Numbered from the stretch's first letter, positions 10,914 through 21,502 are shown. The stretch: 64,000 nucleotides of DNA from Corbicula japonica (GCA_038501625.1 JAZAYU010000203.1:620001-684000), one strand, 5' to 3'. Program-made: numbers and translations. Notes: generated by a model from the letters alone, not told the origin.

Positions 10914-12133
10914 CACTAGTCAAAAGTTCTAAGTGCACACTTGATAAATGTTAATTTTTCCAATAATTTGATTGAATCTTTCAAAATAGTGTAAATTACA
11001 ATGAAGAAGAATCAATATTTTATTAAAGCACACCAAAAATTTTAAGTCTGCTTAACCAGATTAAAAAAATAAATATTTTAGCTCACTTGTTCTCAGAAAG
11101 CAATTCTCAAGTTAATTATCATTGCATCGGCTATCATTTGTGATCGTTTTCTCATCTCTGTATAATTTAAATTTCATGCAGATTTAAAGGAAATACTGTA
11201 GTTTGCCATTCCATTGCACTGAAATAGCTTTCTGTAGCTTTGTAATGGTCTGCTGGGCACGATGAGCCAACACACTCAACTTTTTTTTATCCATAACGTT
11301 TTAACAGGATTTCAAGGAGAAAATTCCATTTTTTCACACAATGTTTTGTGCCAAAAGTTTTTGAATTGTCTAGCAGTTTGGGATGATACAATTTTCTATT
11401 ATAGATGTGTAACAGCCTTTCCAAACGAAAAAAATGTATTCATTTCGATAAAATTGACCAGTTTTCGGATACGCCTTTTGACCGAATAAGCGTCATTTTC
11501 GAATAATTCGATTTTGAAGTTTATTGAATTTCTATAAATTTTAGTTTTAAATTTTATTTATTGGACACTTATCCAACAAATGTTACACTAATTTTTTCGA
11601 GTTTACGTTGTTTTACGTAAATATTTAATGACGTAATTGAGTAACATCAGCGTTCAACGTAAGCAACGTAATCAATCTAGAAAATAATATCGTTTGATTT
11701 TCTTCTTAAATTAATAAAATATGCAAAAATAAGGTATTTCTTTTGCATTTACGAAAACCGTCAATATTTGTTTACAACAAATTTGAAGTTGTGCCTGTGA
11801 AAAGAATTTTGACGGCAATGTCGTTGTCTGCTGATGTCAACCGTTTCATGGTTACAATTTGTTGGTGTGTTTTTCGTGTTTGTCTTGAGTCGGTGAACAT
11901 GTGAAAAACAAAAACGATTGTAAAAAAATAAATTTCGCTTGCCGCACGGGGATAATGCATAAAAAGCGTATGCCGACGTGGATGACGTAAAACTTAAAAC
12001 ATATGCACAGTTTTCAAAAAATTATTGTTGTTTGATCATTATTAACATTAAGTCAAACTTTCATTCAATTTGAATAAGTTTACTTTAAGATATTAAAAAT
12101 TGAAAAGTGTGCACTTAGAACTTTTAACCAGTG
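10914..12133. mobile_element. Nested inverted-repeat element (~1.2 kb) inside the 4.1 kb transposon
   Basis: The left end CACTAGTCAAAAGTTCTAAG followed by TGCACAC is matched in inverse by the right end GTGTGCACTTAGAACTTTTAACCAGTG. The hexamer TATTTA flanks both sides (10908-10913 and 12134-12139) and is probably a target duplication. The inside is AT-rich without a recognisable protein. It inserted after or together with the outer element; the class is not determined. Confidence 0.7.
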
Positions 12134-13344
12134 TATTTAGCGGTAATTTTACCATCAGGCTGTTCCCACATGGTGGGTATTTTACAAGGTATCTGCTTGG
12201 GCCAAAAGCAAAGTGTCTGCTAGTCTGCAGGGTTACGATCCCCTGCCTTTAATACCATCTTCAGATATAATCAAGTTCTGATTAAAATCAATTTAATCAG
12301 ATATTTTTAGTAGGTGCACTTAATCCCTACTGTTCCCAGTGTTATTGGCTTTTTTGCTGAAACTTTCAAAGTTTATATAATTTCCAATCGACCAGTATTT
12401 CGACATTATGTTAAATTGACTACATGCAAAACATATTTATTATGATGATTTTAGTACACGCATTTGTTCTCCTCACCTTTTTTATTTTTATGTGGATGTA
12501 TTCTTTTTAGGGATGGCAACGAATAGCAAAATTGTCATTAGAATATTTTGATGTACAAGTATTGTAATATTCGATAGTTATTTGTATTTGCGATCTCTTT
12601 GCTGGAGTATGCCGTATGTGTCTGTCAAACAACACTTCCGGCTTAATAACGACTTTCCAATTATAATAACGTTTCACATCAGGTCATGCTAAAGTAAGAT
12701 CAAATCTCGATTTCTAACATTTAATGATGATGTGCTGTCCGCTTACTGATAAATAACATTAAGTTACTATAAAAGAAGTCAGTGTACTTTCGTGGTCTTT
12801 TGTACGTGCATTTACGGGACATAGTAATTTTATGGTGATACCGTTGTCGTCACGGCAGTTACGCATGTTGAATTGAGACGATAACTGCATTAAACTTTTA
12901 AGTTTCTAACTATTGGAGGAAGCAGAATGAAATCCAAGTGTTGTTAGCATATTTAGCATTTCACTTGTTTGAGTTTGCACGTGACTGCAATACCGATCGG
13001 GATTGGATGCGCGTGATACTGATTATGCAAATTATCTTTATTATGACAATCATTTGATAGGGCTTTTTACCTTTTTAGCTTTACCCAATGGTAAAGTTTT
13101 GAATTAAAACATACACCGGCATTAGTGAATTCACACCTCATGGCAAAACTCTTTATTAAACACCGGTCCGTATTGTTATCAAGAAGCCCTGATAATTGAT
13201 ATTAATGGTCACTCAAACTGCCAATATGTTAATTGGTGGAAGTATATTGACTATGACACTTCTTATAATAACACCAGGTGTTTCTGTTCATTGTACATCG
13301 AATTTAGTGGAAAATTAAATGTCCTGACCAGAAATAATTTACAT

Positions 13345-13695
13345 TTATTCGCTTTTCTTTGTATTTCGTTTAACAAAAATTAATATTCGAACACTTAAAA
13401 GTATTAGAATGTCTCGTTTCACAGATGTTGATCTAGGTGATAATAATTTCAGCGGTGATGGAGACGTAAGACTTATTTTTTTCTTTGTCGTCTTCAGTGG
13501 TGAGGAGATATGGGATAATTTTCTTTTTCTTTCGGTTTCCTTCCATTTTCTTCTTAGATTCAACACGGGTTTTCTTTTTCTCATGTTTGGAACTAGACCT
13601 AAAAAATGAAAACAAGAGTTGGTGTTAAATCCATTAACAATGGCTTCCTTATGTAAGTCTCCATGAAATTGTCCTAAAGTAAGGGGGTTCTCCAT
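13345..13695 (-). other. Basic low-complexity open frame, possible exon of the transposon
   Basis: A 116-codon frame is rich in Lys, Arg, Ser and Leu (runs such as KWKETERKRKL and SLTSPSPLKLLSPRS), resembling a nuclear-localisation-rich tail and nothing catalytic. A TTTTTAG acceptor-like site precedes the GTCTAGTTCC segment near 13600. No family is recognised. It could be chance in purine-biased sequence. Confidence 0.2.
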
Positions 13696-14149
13696 GAAAT
13701 TGTCCTAAAGTGAGACAGTTCTCCATGAAATCGTCTTAAATGTAAAAAAAAAATGAACACAGAGGCTCCTATTTAAACAGAAAAACGTTCTAAAGTGTTA
13801 AATAATGTATGCCGCACCCCGCAAACACAGCAAGGCGAAATCTAATTCTCTAAAGCTCCCAAAATCAGTCTGCAGACATTGCAGAGTTTGGACCCCTATG
13901 CCGCTATCCCTTCTTTCACGCTTCAACCACTGCATGGACAGACAAAAACGGACCAGAAGCAGATGTCTGAAACAAGCGGCTAGGTGGTTATCTCATACAC
14001 AATACCTATAATACAAGAAAATGTACTTACTTTACTGAATTAGTGGTCGATGTAAACAAAACAATGCTGTTTTATCACCAATTGACACCACTCTCCATGA
14101 AATGGCCGTCTTAAAGCATCAATCTTCTTACTTTAGGTTAGACCCCTTG
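13690..14149. repeat. Right terminal inverted repeat of the 4.1 kb transposon
   Basis: This is the inverse match of 10039-10495. The inner end carries three tandem-like copies of a CTCCATGAAATTGTCCTAAAG phrase (about 13660-13740), against fewer in the left arm. The repeat number therefore differs between arms. Confidence 0.85.
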
Positions 14150-14154
14150 CTAGT

Positions 14155-14628
14155 ATATTTAAAGATAAAACAGTTCAATCCGCTGTTCCTATTTATTTTT
14201 AGAATACTGAATCGCCTATGGTTTGTTATAAATACAACAAACCAACTAGAAATACAATTTTCAATTACAATAAAATTACCTCGGATTTACAGATCATTGA
14301 AAATACACCAAAATCTTGAGAGTGTTTAACTTCTAAATATTGCTATAAGCCTGCCGGTCATATTGTTACCGGTGATCTTAATTTAATCAAAGACTCGAGA
14401 ATTCGTAATTTAAATTCTAAAGGTCCCAATATCGAATATCATCCAAAATTGATTTTAATGCATGCCGTGCAGAAATTGCTGAGTCTTTAAACTTATTTTG
14501 CAATAAATGGTGCAAAAGAGAACATGCCGAGCCTAATGCACTTTCTAACTGGAAAAAACACATATTCAAAATAATTGACACTCGTAAGACAAAGTACCTA
14601 CTATGTATTGGTTGCCTAATATGCATTA
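14155..14628 (+). pseudogene. Naiad linker with CxC site (UGA-x-Cys) and RT approach, degraded
   Basis: After the transposon the linker resumes (FKDKTVQSAVP). It then reads PKS-TGA-ECLTSKYCYKPAGHIVTGDL, with the TGA at 14317-14319. Penelope-like proteins have a CxC motif followed by GH(I/V)VTGDL at this place, so TGA stands for the first Cys. The copy at 36726-36728 (minus) has the same TGA. Downstream, small deletions break the frame (around 14430), and about 300 bp present in the 34.9-36.4 kb copy are missing near 14590. Confidence 0.75.
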
Positions 14629-15247
14629 AACACCGTACAAAGCAAGATTTATTGCTAACTCTAGTTCTTGCACTACTACTAAATTATCCGTGCTCTTAAC
14701 TTCTTGTTTTACAGCTATAAAAGAACATGTAATTAGGTATTGCGATAAGGTTTTTGAAATTTCTGGCAAAAATTTATTTTGGTCGATTAAAAATTCAAAT
14801 GACGTTTTGAAAAAGCTTAAATCAAATAATTTTCAGGCGTTCTGTTTGTCTACTTATGATTTCTCAACTTTATATACCTCGCTCTCTCATAATTTAATAA
14901 GAGACAAACTAACCAGTCTCATTGAAAAAACGTTTGCTAGAGAAAATAAAACCTTCATCGCTTGTAATGAACATAGGGCATTTTTTACAGATGGTTCTTA
15001 TGATAATTATACTTTATGGACTTGTCAAGACCTAAAAGAGTCGCTAACTTTCTTACTGGATAATATTTATGTAAGATTCGGTACCTCTATTTATAAACAA
15101 GTAATAGGCATCCCAATGGGTACTAATTGTGCACCCCTTGTTGCTGATCTGTTTTTATACTGTTATGAAAGAGACTTTATGTTATCTCTTTCTACTGAAC
15201 ATCAAGATGATATAATTACAGCTTTTAACAACACCTCGAGGCTTTAA
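14629..15247 (+). pseudogene. Naiad reverse transcriptase, palm region lacking YLDD
   Basis: The open frame contains YDFSTLYTSLSHNLI, FFTDGSYDNYTLWTC and GIPMGTNCAPLVADLF, all as in the 34.9-36.4 kb copy. It then ends abruptly at NNTSRL and a stop. The catalytic YLDDLLNID block is missing and replaced by a second copy of the local CTTTAAACAACACCTC sequence, so the RT cannot be active. Confidence 0.85.
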
Positions 15248-15257
15248 ACAACACCTC

Positions 15258-15869
15258 AATAACCATTTTCCATTACTGGTTAATAAGATCTACCCTAAAG
15301 AACTACAACTTAATAAAGCGAACACTTCAGAACAGCAAGCAAACTTTCTCGATCTAAATCTGTCCATTGAAAATGGTTATGTCACAACTAAAATTTATGA
15401 TAAAAGAGATGATTTTAATTTTAATATAGTAAATTTTCAGTTTTTAGACGGCGATGTTCCCCGTGCAACATCTTATGGGGTTTATATCTCACAGCTTGTT
15501 CGCTTTTCAAGAGCTTGCAACGATGTTAATGATTTCAATGAACGTTATCTTTGCATTACAGAAAAACTTTTAAAACAAGGTTATCGGTATCACAAATTAA
15601 GGAAAACATTTTGCAAGTTTTATCGCCGATACCCAGAATCAATTCATAAATACAGATGCAGTTTAAAATCACTTTTGCAACAAGGTATTTCACAGCCAGA
15701 TAAAAGGCAGTGTTAATTTCTCCCGGTTATTAGTTAAAGCCATCTGTAAATTTAAAAAGAAAGGTTACCAACATGATATTTTACAGCGCTCTGCAGGCCT
15801 GGTGATTAACCCTTCTACAGTTGATCATTATGCTTACCTCTTTGGTTGCACGACGGTGGCAGGGATATA
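15258..15869 (+). pseudogene. Naiad RT thumb and C-terminal tail (broken)
   Basis: The frame continues from NNHFPLLVNKIYPKELQL to SLLQQGISQP. It then loses about 40 bp (near 15702) and continues in another frame through KFKKKGYQHDILQRSAGLVINPS to the terminal LFGCTTVAGI and a TAA at 15867-15869. The C-terminal LFGCT..AG tail is shared with copies 1 and 3. Confidence 0.8.
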
Positions 15870-15876
15870 AGAGTTT

Positions 15877-15919
15877 ATGAAGGTTAATGGGGAAATCTTT
15901 TCTTAAAAGAACCTAGAAG
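15877..15919 (+). promoter_or_regulatory. SECIS-like hairpin in Naiad 3' UTR (candidate)
   Basis: Just after the RT stop the sequence reads ATGA, then 12 nt (AGGTTAATGGGG), then AAATC, then TTTTCTTAAAAGAACCT and AGAA. AGGTT pairs with AACCT, and GGGGA pairs with TTTTC by G-U pairs, placing AA in the apical loop about 12 nt from ATGA, as in SECIS elements. The 3' side of the quartet has one extra A (TAGAA instead of KGAW), so the fit is imperfect. The same segment is kept at 343-386 and 34791-34834 (minus). Confidence 0.35.
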
Positions 15920-16235
15920 CTCGATTTGTTTCTTTTATCCCTGTCATCGTGTTCTTGCTGATTTTACTCCAGGAGCTCTGGTCTCGGTAAGATCATTGAG
16001 TACCCGCCCCTTCGGCTTTGCAATGCTCTTAACTTCTTATGTTTTATATGTTTGTGTGCTTTTGCATGCAACATTGTTAAGCCGATAAGTGGGTTGGAGT
16101 TTTTTCACCAAGACAACTTGTACTTGTTTTGTGATATGAGAACCTGTTGGGGCAAGTGTGAGGTTGGTGCACCCTAGAACCTGGTTTAAACCCCCAGTGG
16201 CAATTTGATTTGCCACTGACCGTTCCAAGGCGGTA

Positions 16236-16757
16236 ACCCCTTTTTTTAAGAAAAAGGTGAAATATGCATATCAGGAATTGCCACATTCAGAAAACAACAG
16301 CCTCCCCACACAGTCAAGAAGAAGAGAGGGGGAGAGAGCATGGTTAATAAAATAATCAGTTTCAAAAAGGACGCCACTAACAAAAAACAAAAATGAGAAC
16401 CCGAGGGGTTACCGCCTTGGAACGGTCAGTGGCAAATCAAATTGCCACTGGGGGTTTAAACCAGGTTCTAGGGTGCACCAACCTCACACTTGCCCCAACA
16501 GGTTCTCGTATCACAAGACAAGTACAAATTGTCTTGGTGAAAAAACTCCAACCCACCCATCAGCTCAACAATGTTGTATGCAAAAGCATACAAACATAAA
16601 AACATAAGAAGCTAATAGCATTGCAAAGCCAAAGGGCGGGTACTCAATGATCTTTCCGAGACCAGAGCATTTGGAGTAAAATCAGCAAGAACACGATGAC
16701 AGGGATAAAAGAAACAAATCGAGCTTCTAGGTTCTTTTAAGAAAAGATTTCCCCATT
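16236..16757 (-). mobile_element. Naiad 3' UTR fragment in inverted, tail-to-tail position
   Basis: Immediately after the plus-strand copy ends (near 16228) a minus-strand Naiad 3' terminus begins (AAAAGGTGAAATATGCATATCAGG) and runs through the UTR to the AAGATTTCCCCAT phrase near 16757. Penelope-like elements commonly insert in such inverted tandem forms. Confidence 0.8.
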
Positions 16758-16874
16758 AAGAAGTTCAGTATCAGTTAATTACTTCAGATTTTTGATTAAA
16801 CTAACATATCGACGTACTATTTACCACGAAATGACAGAGCTCGGCATATCCAAGTCAAAACTATTAAATATCTG

Positions 16875-17361
16875 GGGGTAGGACGTGGCACTGCATCCGA
16901 AGATAGTTAAGCGAGGAAAATGTTGCATTGGGATAAAAATGGCGGTTTAGTGGGCATTTTTTTTAAAAATAAAACTGATTTATTTTGCGAGGTAAGTGCC
17001 TTCATACTATATTTAATTTAATGTCCACCTGTGCATTCTGTGACCAGATGCCTAAGGTACCCCCGAGATGTCTGAAGATCGGCCTAAAATACCATATTTT
17101 TGGCGTGTTTACATTACCTTTACTGTATAAAACCTTCAATAATTTTTTTGTTACAAAACCTGCGTTCATGAAACAAAGTGTCGAGGGTACCTTAGGCATC
17201 TGGTCGCAGAATGCACAGGTAGACATTAAATTAAATATAGTATGAAGGCACTTACCTCGCAAAATTTTATTTAAAAAATGCCCACTAAACAACCCAATTT
17301 TATCCCAATGCAACATTTTCCTCGCATAACTATCTTCGGATGCAGTGCTACGTCCTACCCC
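16875..17361. mobile_element. Long-TIR MITE, 487 bp, CTG target duplication
   Basis: The outer ends are GGGGTAGGACGT and its inverse ACGTCCTACCCC. The inverted arms extend ~200 bp each (CACTGCATCCGAAGATAGTTA, the TGCGAGGTAAGTGCC region and the CAGATGCCTAAGGTACC region all recur in inverse). CTG flanks both sides (16872-16874, 17362-17364). A 3 bp CWG duplication is the habit of PIF/Harbinger elements, so a Harbinger-type MITE is likely. Open frames inside are mirror images of each other and not genes. Confidence 0.8.
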
Positions 17362-17929
17362 CTGAAATATGGAAACGCAGGACTACATAACTTATTTACG
17401 TCGATAATACAGAGTTCCAGTATAATGACTACCAGCTAAAACTATTTGGTAAGTTATAAATGACCTTATACAAAATTTAAATTTACTTTTGGTAGAATGT
17501 GAATCAAGCACTTCAAAGTTAGAAAAAACTGTTTTTGGTGTTTCAAGCATGAAGTCATTTTTATATTTTCTTCAAATTCCACTTGAAACATTTCAAACTT
17601 TTGACCATGTCATGCCCTTTGGTGGGACTGGAAGGCGGAAAGGGTCATACCCCTGTTCCAAACATCAACAACAAAACAACAATAAGCAAACAAATTTGTT
17701 ATTTTGCACATTATTTTCCAAACGTGGTATTTGAATAAACAAAAAATGCCACTTTTAATAATTATTTTATTATTTTTATAGTATCAGCATTGAATAAAAG
17801 TTCCCTTTTTTCATTATTTTTGTCCTGTTCGGTGGCTTTCAAAGTTCTCTTTTTATGCCCCCGCCATGAAATAGCGACGGTAATTAAGAGTTGCTCCTGT
17901 CCGCCCGTCCGTCCGTCCGTCCGTCCGAT

Positions 17930-18800
17930 ATTCTTCCTACACTACTGGTGGGAATTTAATGAAACTTGACCACAATGCTTGGCCTGATATGTTGTTGTGC
18001 ATAAAGGTGGGGTTTCGCTCTTACATGTTCCGTTCAGAAGTAATGGCCCTTTGATACTTCCATTTACATTAGTTTTAATAGGAGTATATCTCGTGAACAC
18101 AACTCCTCCTACACTACTGGTGAACTCCTCCTACACTACTGGTGGGAATTTAATGAAACTTTACCACAATGCTTGGCCTGATATGTTGTTGTGCATAAAG
18201 GTGGGGTTTCGCTCTTACATGTACGGTTCAGAAGTTATGGCCCTTTGATACTTCCATTTACATTAGTTTTAATAGGAATATATCTCGTGAACGCAACTCC
18301 TCCTACACTACTGGTGGGAATTTAATGAAACTTTACCACAATGCTTGGCCTGATATGTTGTTGTGCATAAAGGTGGGGTTTCGCTCTTACATGTTCCGTT
18401 CAGAAGTTATGGCCCTTTGATACTTCCATTTACATTAGTTTTAATAGGAGTATATCTCGTGAACGCAACTCCTCCTACACAACTGGTGGGAATTTAATGA
18501 AACTTGACCACAATGCTTGGCCTGATATGTTGTTGTGCATAAAGGTGGGGTTTGCTCTTACATGTTCCGTTCAGAAGTTATGGCCCTTTGATAATTCCAT
18601 TTACATTAGTTTTAATAGGAATATATCTTGTGAACGCAACTCCTCCTACACCTCTGCTGGGAATTTGATGAAACTTGACCACAATGCTTGGCCTGATATG
18701 TTGTTGTGCATGAAGGTGGGGTTTTGCTCTTACATGTTGCGTTCAGAAGTAATGGCCCTTTCATACTTCCATTTACATTAGTTTTAATAGGAATATATCT
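17930..18800 (+). repeat. Tandem array, ~174 bp unit, five copies
   Basis: The phrase ACTGGTGGGAATTTAATGAAA recurs at about 17944, 18136, 18310, 18483 and (diverged) 18655. The first interval is longer because of a small internal duplication of AACTCCTCCTACACTACTGG. Confidence 0.85.
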
Positions 18801-19957
18801 TGTTTCTTATATTTTGTGTTAAGCAAAATATGCATTTTGCCCATAACTAAAACTACTTGAGATACTGCCTTGAAACTTGAAATATATTTTTACCATCAAA
18901 ATCTACCACATAACCAACAAGACCCTTAACCCTGCTTCCAATATTTTTCAAATTATGCCCTTTATTCACTTACATTTTGTGTTAAGAAAAAATATACACT
19001 TTGCCCTTAACTTCGTTTGGAATGGAAGGATTTCAAAATAACTTGGCACAAATGTTCACCATAACAAGGCGTGTGTCGTGACAATACCCATGCCTGTAGG
19101 TCCAAGGTCAAGGTCACAGTTACTCAAAATATAATTTCTTGCAAAATCTTGTCCGCTCTGTAACTGTTATTTCTTATTGGATTTTTAAATAACTTTGTAT
19201 AATTGTTCACCATATCAAGACGGTATGTCACGTACATGCCCAAGCCTTTAGATCGAAGGTCAAGGTCACTGTTACTAAAAATAGAATTTTCTTGTCCGGG
19301 CTGTTACTTTGTTATGAATGGAGGGATTTCAAAATAACTTGGCACAAAAGTTCACCATGACAGGGCGATGTGTCGCGTACCATGCCCATACCTGTAGGTC
19401 AAAGGTCGAGGTCACTGTTACTAAAAAAAGAAATTCTCTTGTCCGCGTTGTTACTTTGTTATGAATGGAGGGATTTCAAAATAACTTTGTTCACATGTTC
19501 ACTATGACAAGACAGTGTGTCCGCAAAATACCCAAGCCTGAAGGTCTAAGGTCAAGGTCACTGTTACTAAAAATAGAATTTTCTTGTCCGGGCTGTAACT
19601 TCATTATAAATGGAGGGATTTCAAAATAACTTGACACAATTGTTCACCATGACAGGGCGGTGTATTGCGTACCATGCTCATGCCTGTAGGTCAAGGTCAC
19701 TGTTACTTAAAATAGAATTTTCTTGTCCGGGCTGTAACTTTGTTAGGAATAGATTTATTTCAAAATAACTTGACACAAATGTTCATCATGATAAGATGGT
19801 GTGTCCCGTACCATGCCCATGCCTGTAGGTCAAGGTCAAGGTCACTGTTACTAAAATAGAATTTTCTTGTCAGGGTTGTTACTACGTTAGGAATAGAGTA
19901 ATTTCAAAATAACTTGGCAGGAATGTTCACCATGACAAGGTGGTGAGTCGTGTACCA

Positions 19958-20749
19958 GACAAATTAAGTAGTGTCATGGATTCTTGTTCAAATTGGTTGA
20001 TCGACAACAAATTATCCTTACATCTAGGAAAAACGGAATGTATTGTATATGGTTCAAAGAGAAAACTAAAGAAACTTAAAGATTTCAAAATTAGCTGCAA
20101 AGGGCATATTATCAAGTCAACAAATTCTGTTAAATATCTTGGTGTTGGTATTGATAATACATTATCAGGTGAAAATATAGTTAACAATATTGTTAGCAAA
20201 GTGAACTCTCGTCTTAAATTTATGTATAGAAATGCTAAGTCATTAGATACAAGGACTAGAAAATACTTATGTTCTGCTTTGATTCAGTGCCATATAGATT
20301 ATGCTTGTTCTTCTTGGTATCCGAGCTTAAACAAAGGTCTTAGAGACAAATTACAAGTATGTCAAAATAAAATTGTTAGATTTATTTATAGCATGGGTCC
20401 CAGAGAAAGTATTAACCAACATAGACTTTCAGATATGAATTTGCTAAATGTAGAAAATAGAAATAAACAACTAAGACTTAACCATGTTTTCGAAATTGTA
20501 CAGGATAAGTGTCCATCATATATGAAAGAGAACTTTGTATTTGTGAAAGAGACTCATTCCTACTCAACTAGGGCTAATACATATAATTTTAGAGTACCTA
20601 AATGTCATGGTAAAGAAAACATTACCTTTTATTACAGTGCAATAAAGGATTGGAATGCTCTACCAGATTCAATAAAGAAAATTGAAAATAAATTTAGATT
20701 CAAAATGGCTGTGAAGAACCATCTCTTGGACACAGCCAAGATACATTAA
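19958..20749 (+). CDS. C-terminal fragment of non-LTR reverse transcriptase
   Basis: About 263 codons from DKLSSVMDSCSNWLIDNKLSLH to a TAA at 20749. The segment NKLSLHLGKTECIVYG, followed by KYLGVGIDNTLS and RKYLCSALIQCHIDYACSSWYP, is the thumb and post-RT region of CR1/jockey-group proteins. The catalytic palm lies upstream and is missing, and the Met used as start in the open frame belongs to the host repeat. It is an intact but non-functional fragment, so this insertion may be fairly recent. Confidence 0.8.
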   Translation, partial: DKLSSVMDSCSNWLIDNKLSLHLGKTECIVYGSKRKLKKLKDFKISCKGHIIKSTNSVKYLGVGIDNTLSGENIVNNIVSKVNSRLKFMYRNAKSLDTRTRKYLCSALIQCHIDYACSSWYPSLNKGLRDKLQVCQNKIVRFIYSMGPRESINQHRLSDMNLLNVENRNKQLRLNHVFEIVQDKCPSYMKENFVFVKETHSYSTRANTYNFRVPKCHGKENITFYYSAIKDWNALPDSIKKIENKFRFKMAVKNHLLDTAKIH

Positions 20750-21502
20750 TTCAATGATCACATTTTGTGAATATTTTACTCTCTAGTTACCATGGTAAAT
20801 TTTATATATATTATAGAAACATGAATGTAACAACTTACTAATTCAAATTATGAATCAATAGTTCTGTATTACACCATTTGTTGTTGTTTTTTTTTTTTTT
20901 TTTTTTTGTTTTTTTGTTTTTTTCGCCCTACAGGTATTCTATACTTATTGTAGTAAGTATTATCCAAGGACCCCATTGGAAATAAGCTTTCGAGCTTTCA
21001 TGGGCTATCCTAGGTTTTACACACTATATATAGATATATATACATTCATATCAGTACAGTTCATATAGGGCTTTTTTCGAGGTTGTTCATGTTTGTATAA
21101 TATACTAAGAAATGTTCTGAAATTTTCTGTGATAGCCAAGTAATTTGGCATTTGCAACTGTGATAAACAGTAGATTACAAACATGTAAAAATATAAGTGT
21201 AATTGGTTGTTTTTATGTGTGGGGTAGTTGCTGATCAGTTCCCTTCAAATTTTATTGGAGATGACACACTTTTATGACTTTTTAGTAGTCTCATACTACT
21301 TTGTATATTTCCTGTGCTATTCTCCTTAATTTAAGTATATTTTAAGGCAGTTTCTAGGCCTCAGGGTTTTGATCAGTAGTGATCCCACAAACGCGTCTTA
21401 CTTGCTACATTAATATTTTTAGTTAAAATGCTAATATAAAATGTTGTAATTCGTATATATGTGTGTTTTAACCTGAATAAATATCTATCTATCTATCTAT
21501 CT
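19958..21502 (+). mobile_element. 5'-truncated non-LTR retrotransposon (CR1/jockey type) with (ATCT)n tail
   Basis: The insertion splits one unit of the ~147 bp array. ACCA is present on both sides (19954-19957 and 21503-21506). It consists of the 3' end of an RT ORF, a ~750 bp 3' UTR with a T-rich run (20888-20925), and a terminal ATCT microsatellite. A simple-repeat 3' tail suggests CR1/L2-like ancestry, though jockey-group RT tails look similar. Confidence 0.75.

Larger units (their letters stand above)
10039..14149. mobile_element. Unclassified DNA transposon with ~450 bp terminal inverted repeats
   Basis: The element begins CAAGGGGTCTAACCTAAAG and ends with its exact inverse, and is flanked on both sides by CTAGT (10034-10038 and 14150-14154), a 5 bp target duplication. 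The other Naiad copy near 36890 shows the uninterrupted site, with CCTAGTATATTT in element sense. The inverted repeats run from 10039 to about 10495 and from about 13690 to 14149. They contain a short internal repeat (GGACAATTTCATGGAGA type) near their inner ends. No transposase was recognised. One candidate basic exon lies at 13345-13695, so it is probably non-autonomous. A 5 bp duplication with this terminus does not fit a superfamily I can name safely. Confidence 0.85.
8448..16228 (+). mobile_element. Naiad-type Penelope-like element, long interrupted copy (copy 2)
   Basis: In order it holds a 5' region, a GIY-YIG endonuclease frame (8888-9802), a linker (9751-10033), a 4.1 kb foreign insertion (10039-14149), the rest of the linker with its CxC site (14155-14628), RT (14629-15868), and a 3' UTR ending near 16228. 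GIY-YIG before RT is the permuted order of the Naiad clade; canonical Penelope/Neptune elements have it C-terminal. Removing the inserted transposon restores continuity with the copy at 34.3-37.2 kb. The copy is dead: frameshifts, a ~300 bp internal deletion near 14590, loss of the YLDD motif and a ~40 bp deletion near 15702. The 5' boundary is uncertain. Confidence 0.85.

Noticed and set aside
16160..16215. Alternative SECIS around GATATGAGAACCTG in the Naiad UTR
   Set aside because: A long hairpin forms, but the 3' side lacks a GA to complete the quartet; the candidate at 15877 fits better.
17002..17316. Overlapping frames of similar sequence on both strands
   Set aside because: They read the two arms of one long inverted repeat (MITE), so each is the mirror of the other.
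17997..18781. Frames with MKLDHNAWPDMLLCIKVG
   Set aside because: They arise from the 174 bp tandem unit and differ in frame between units.
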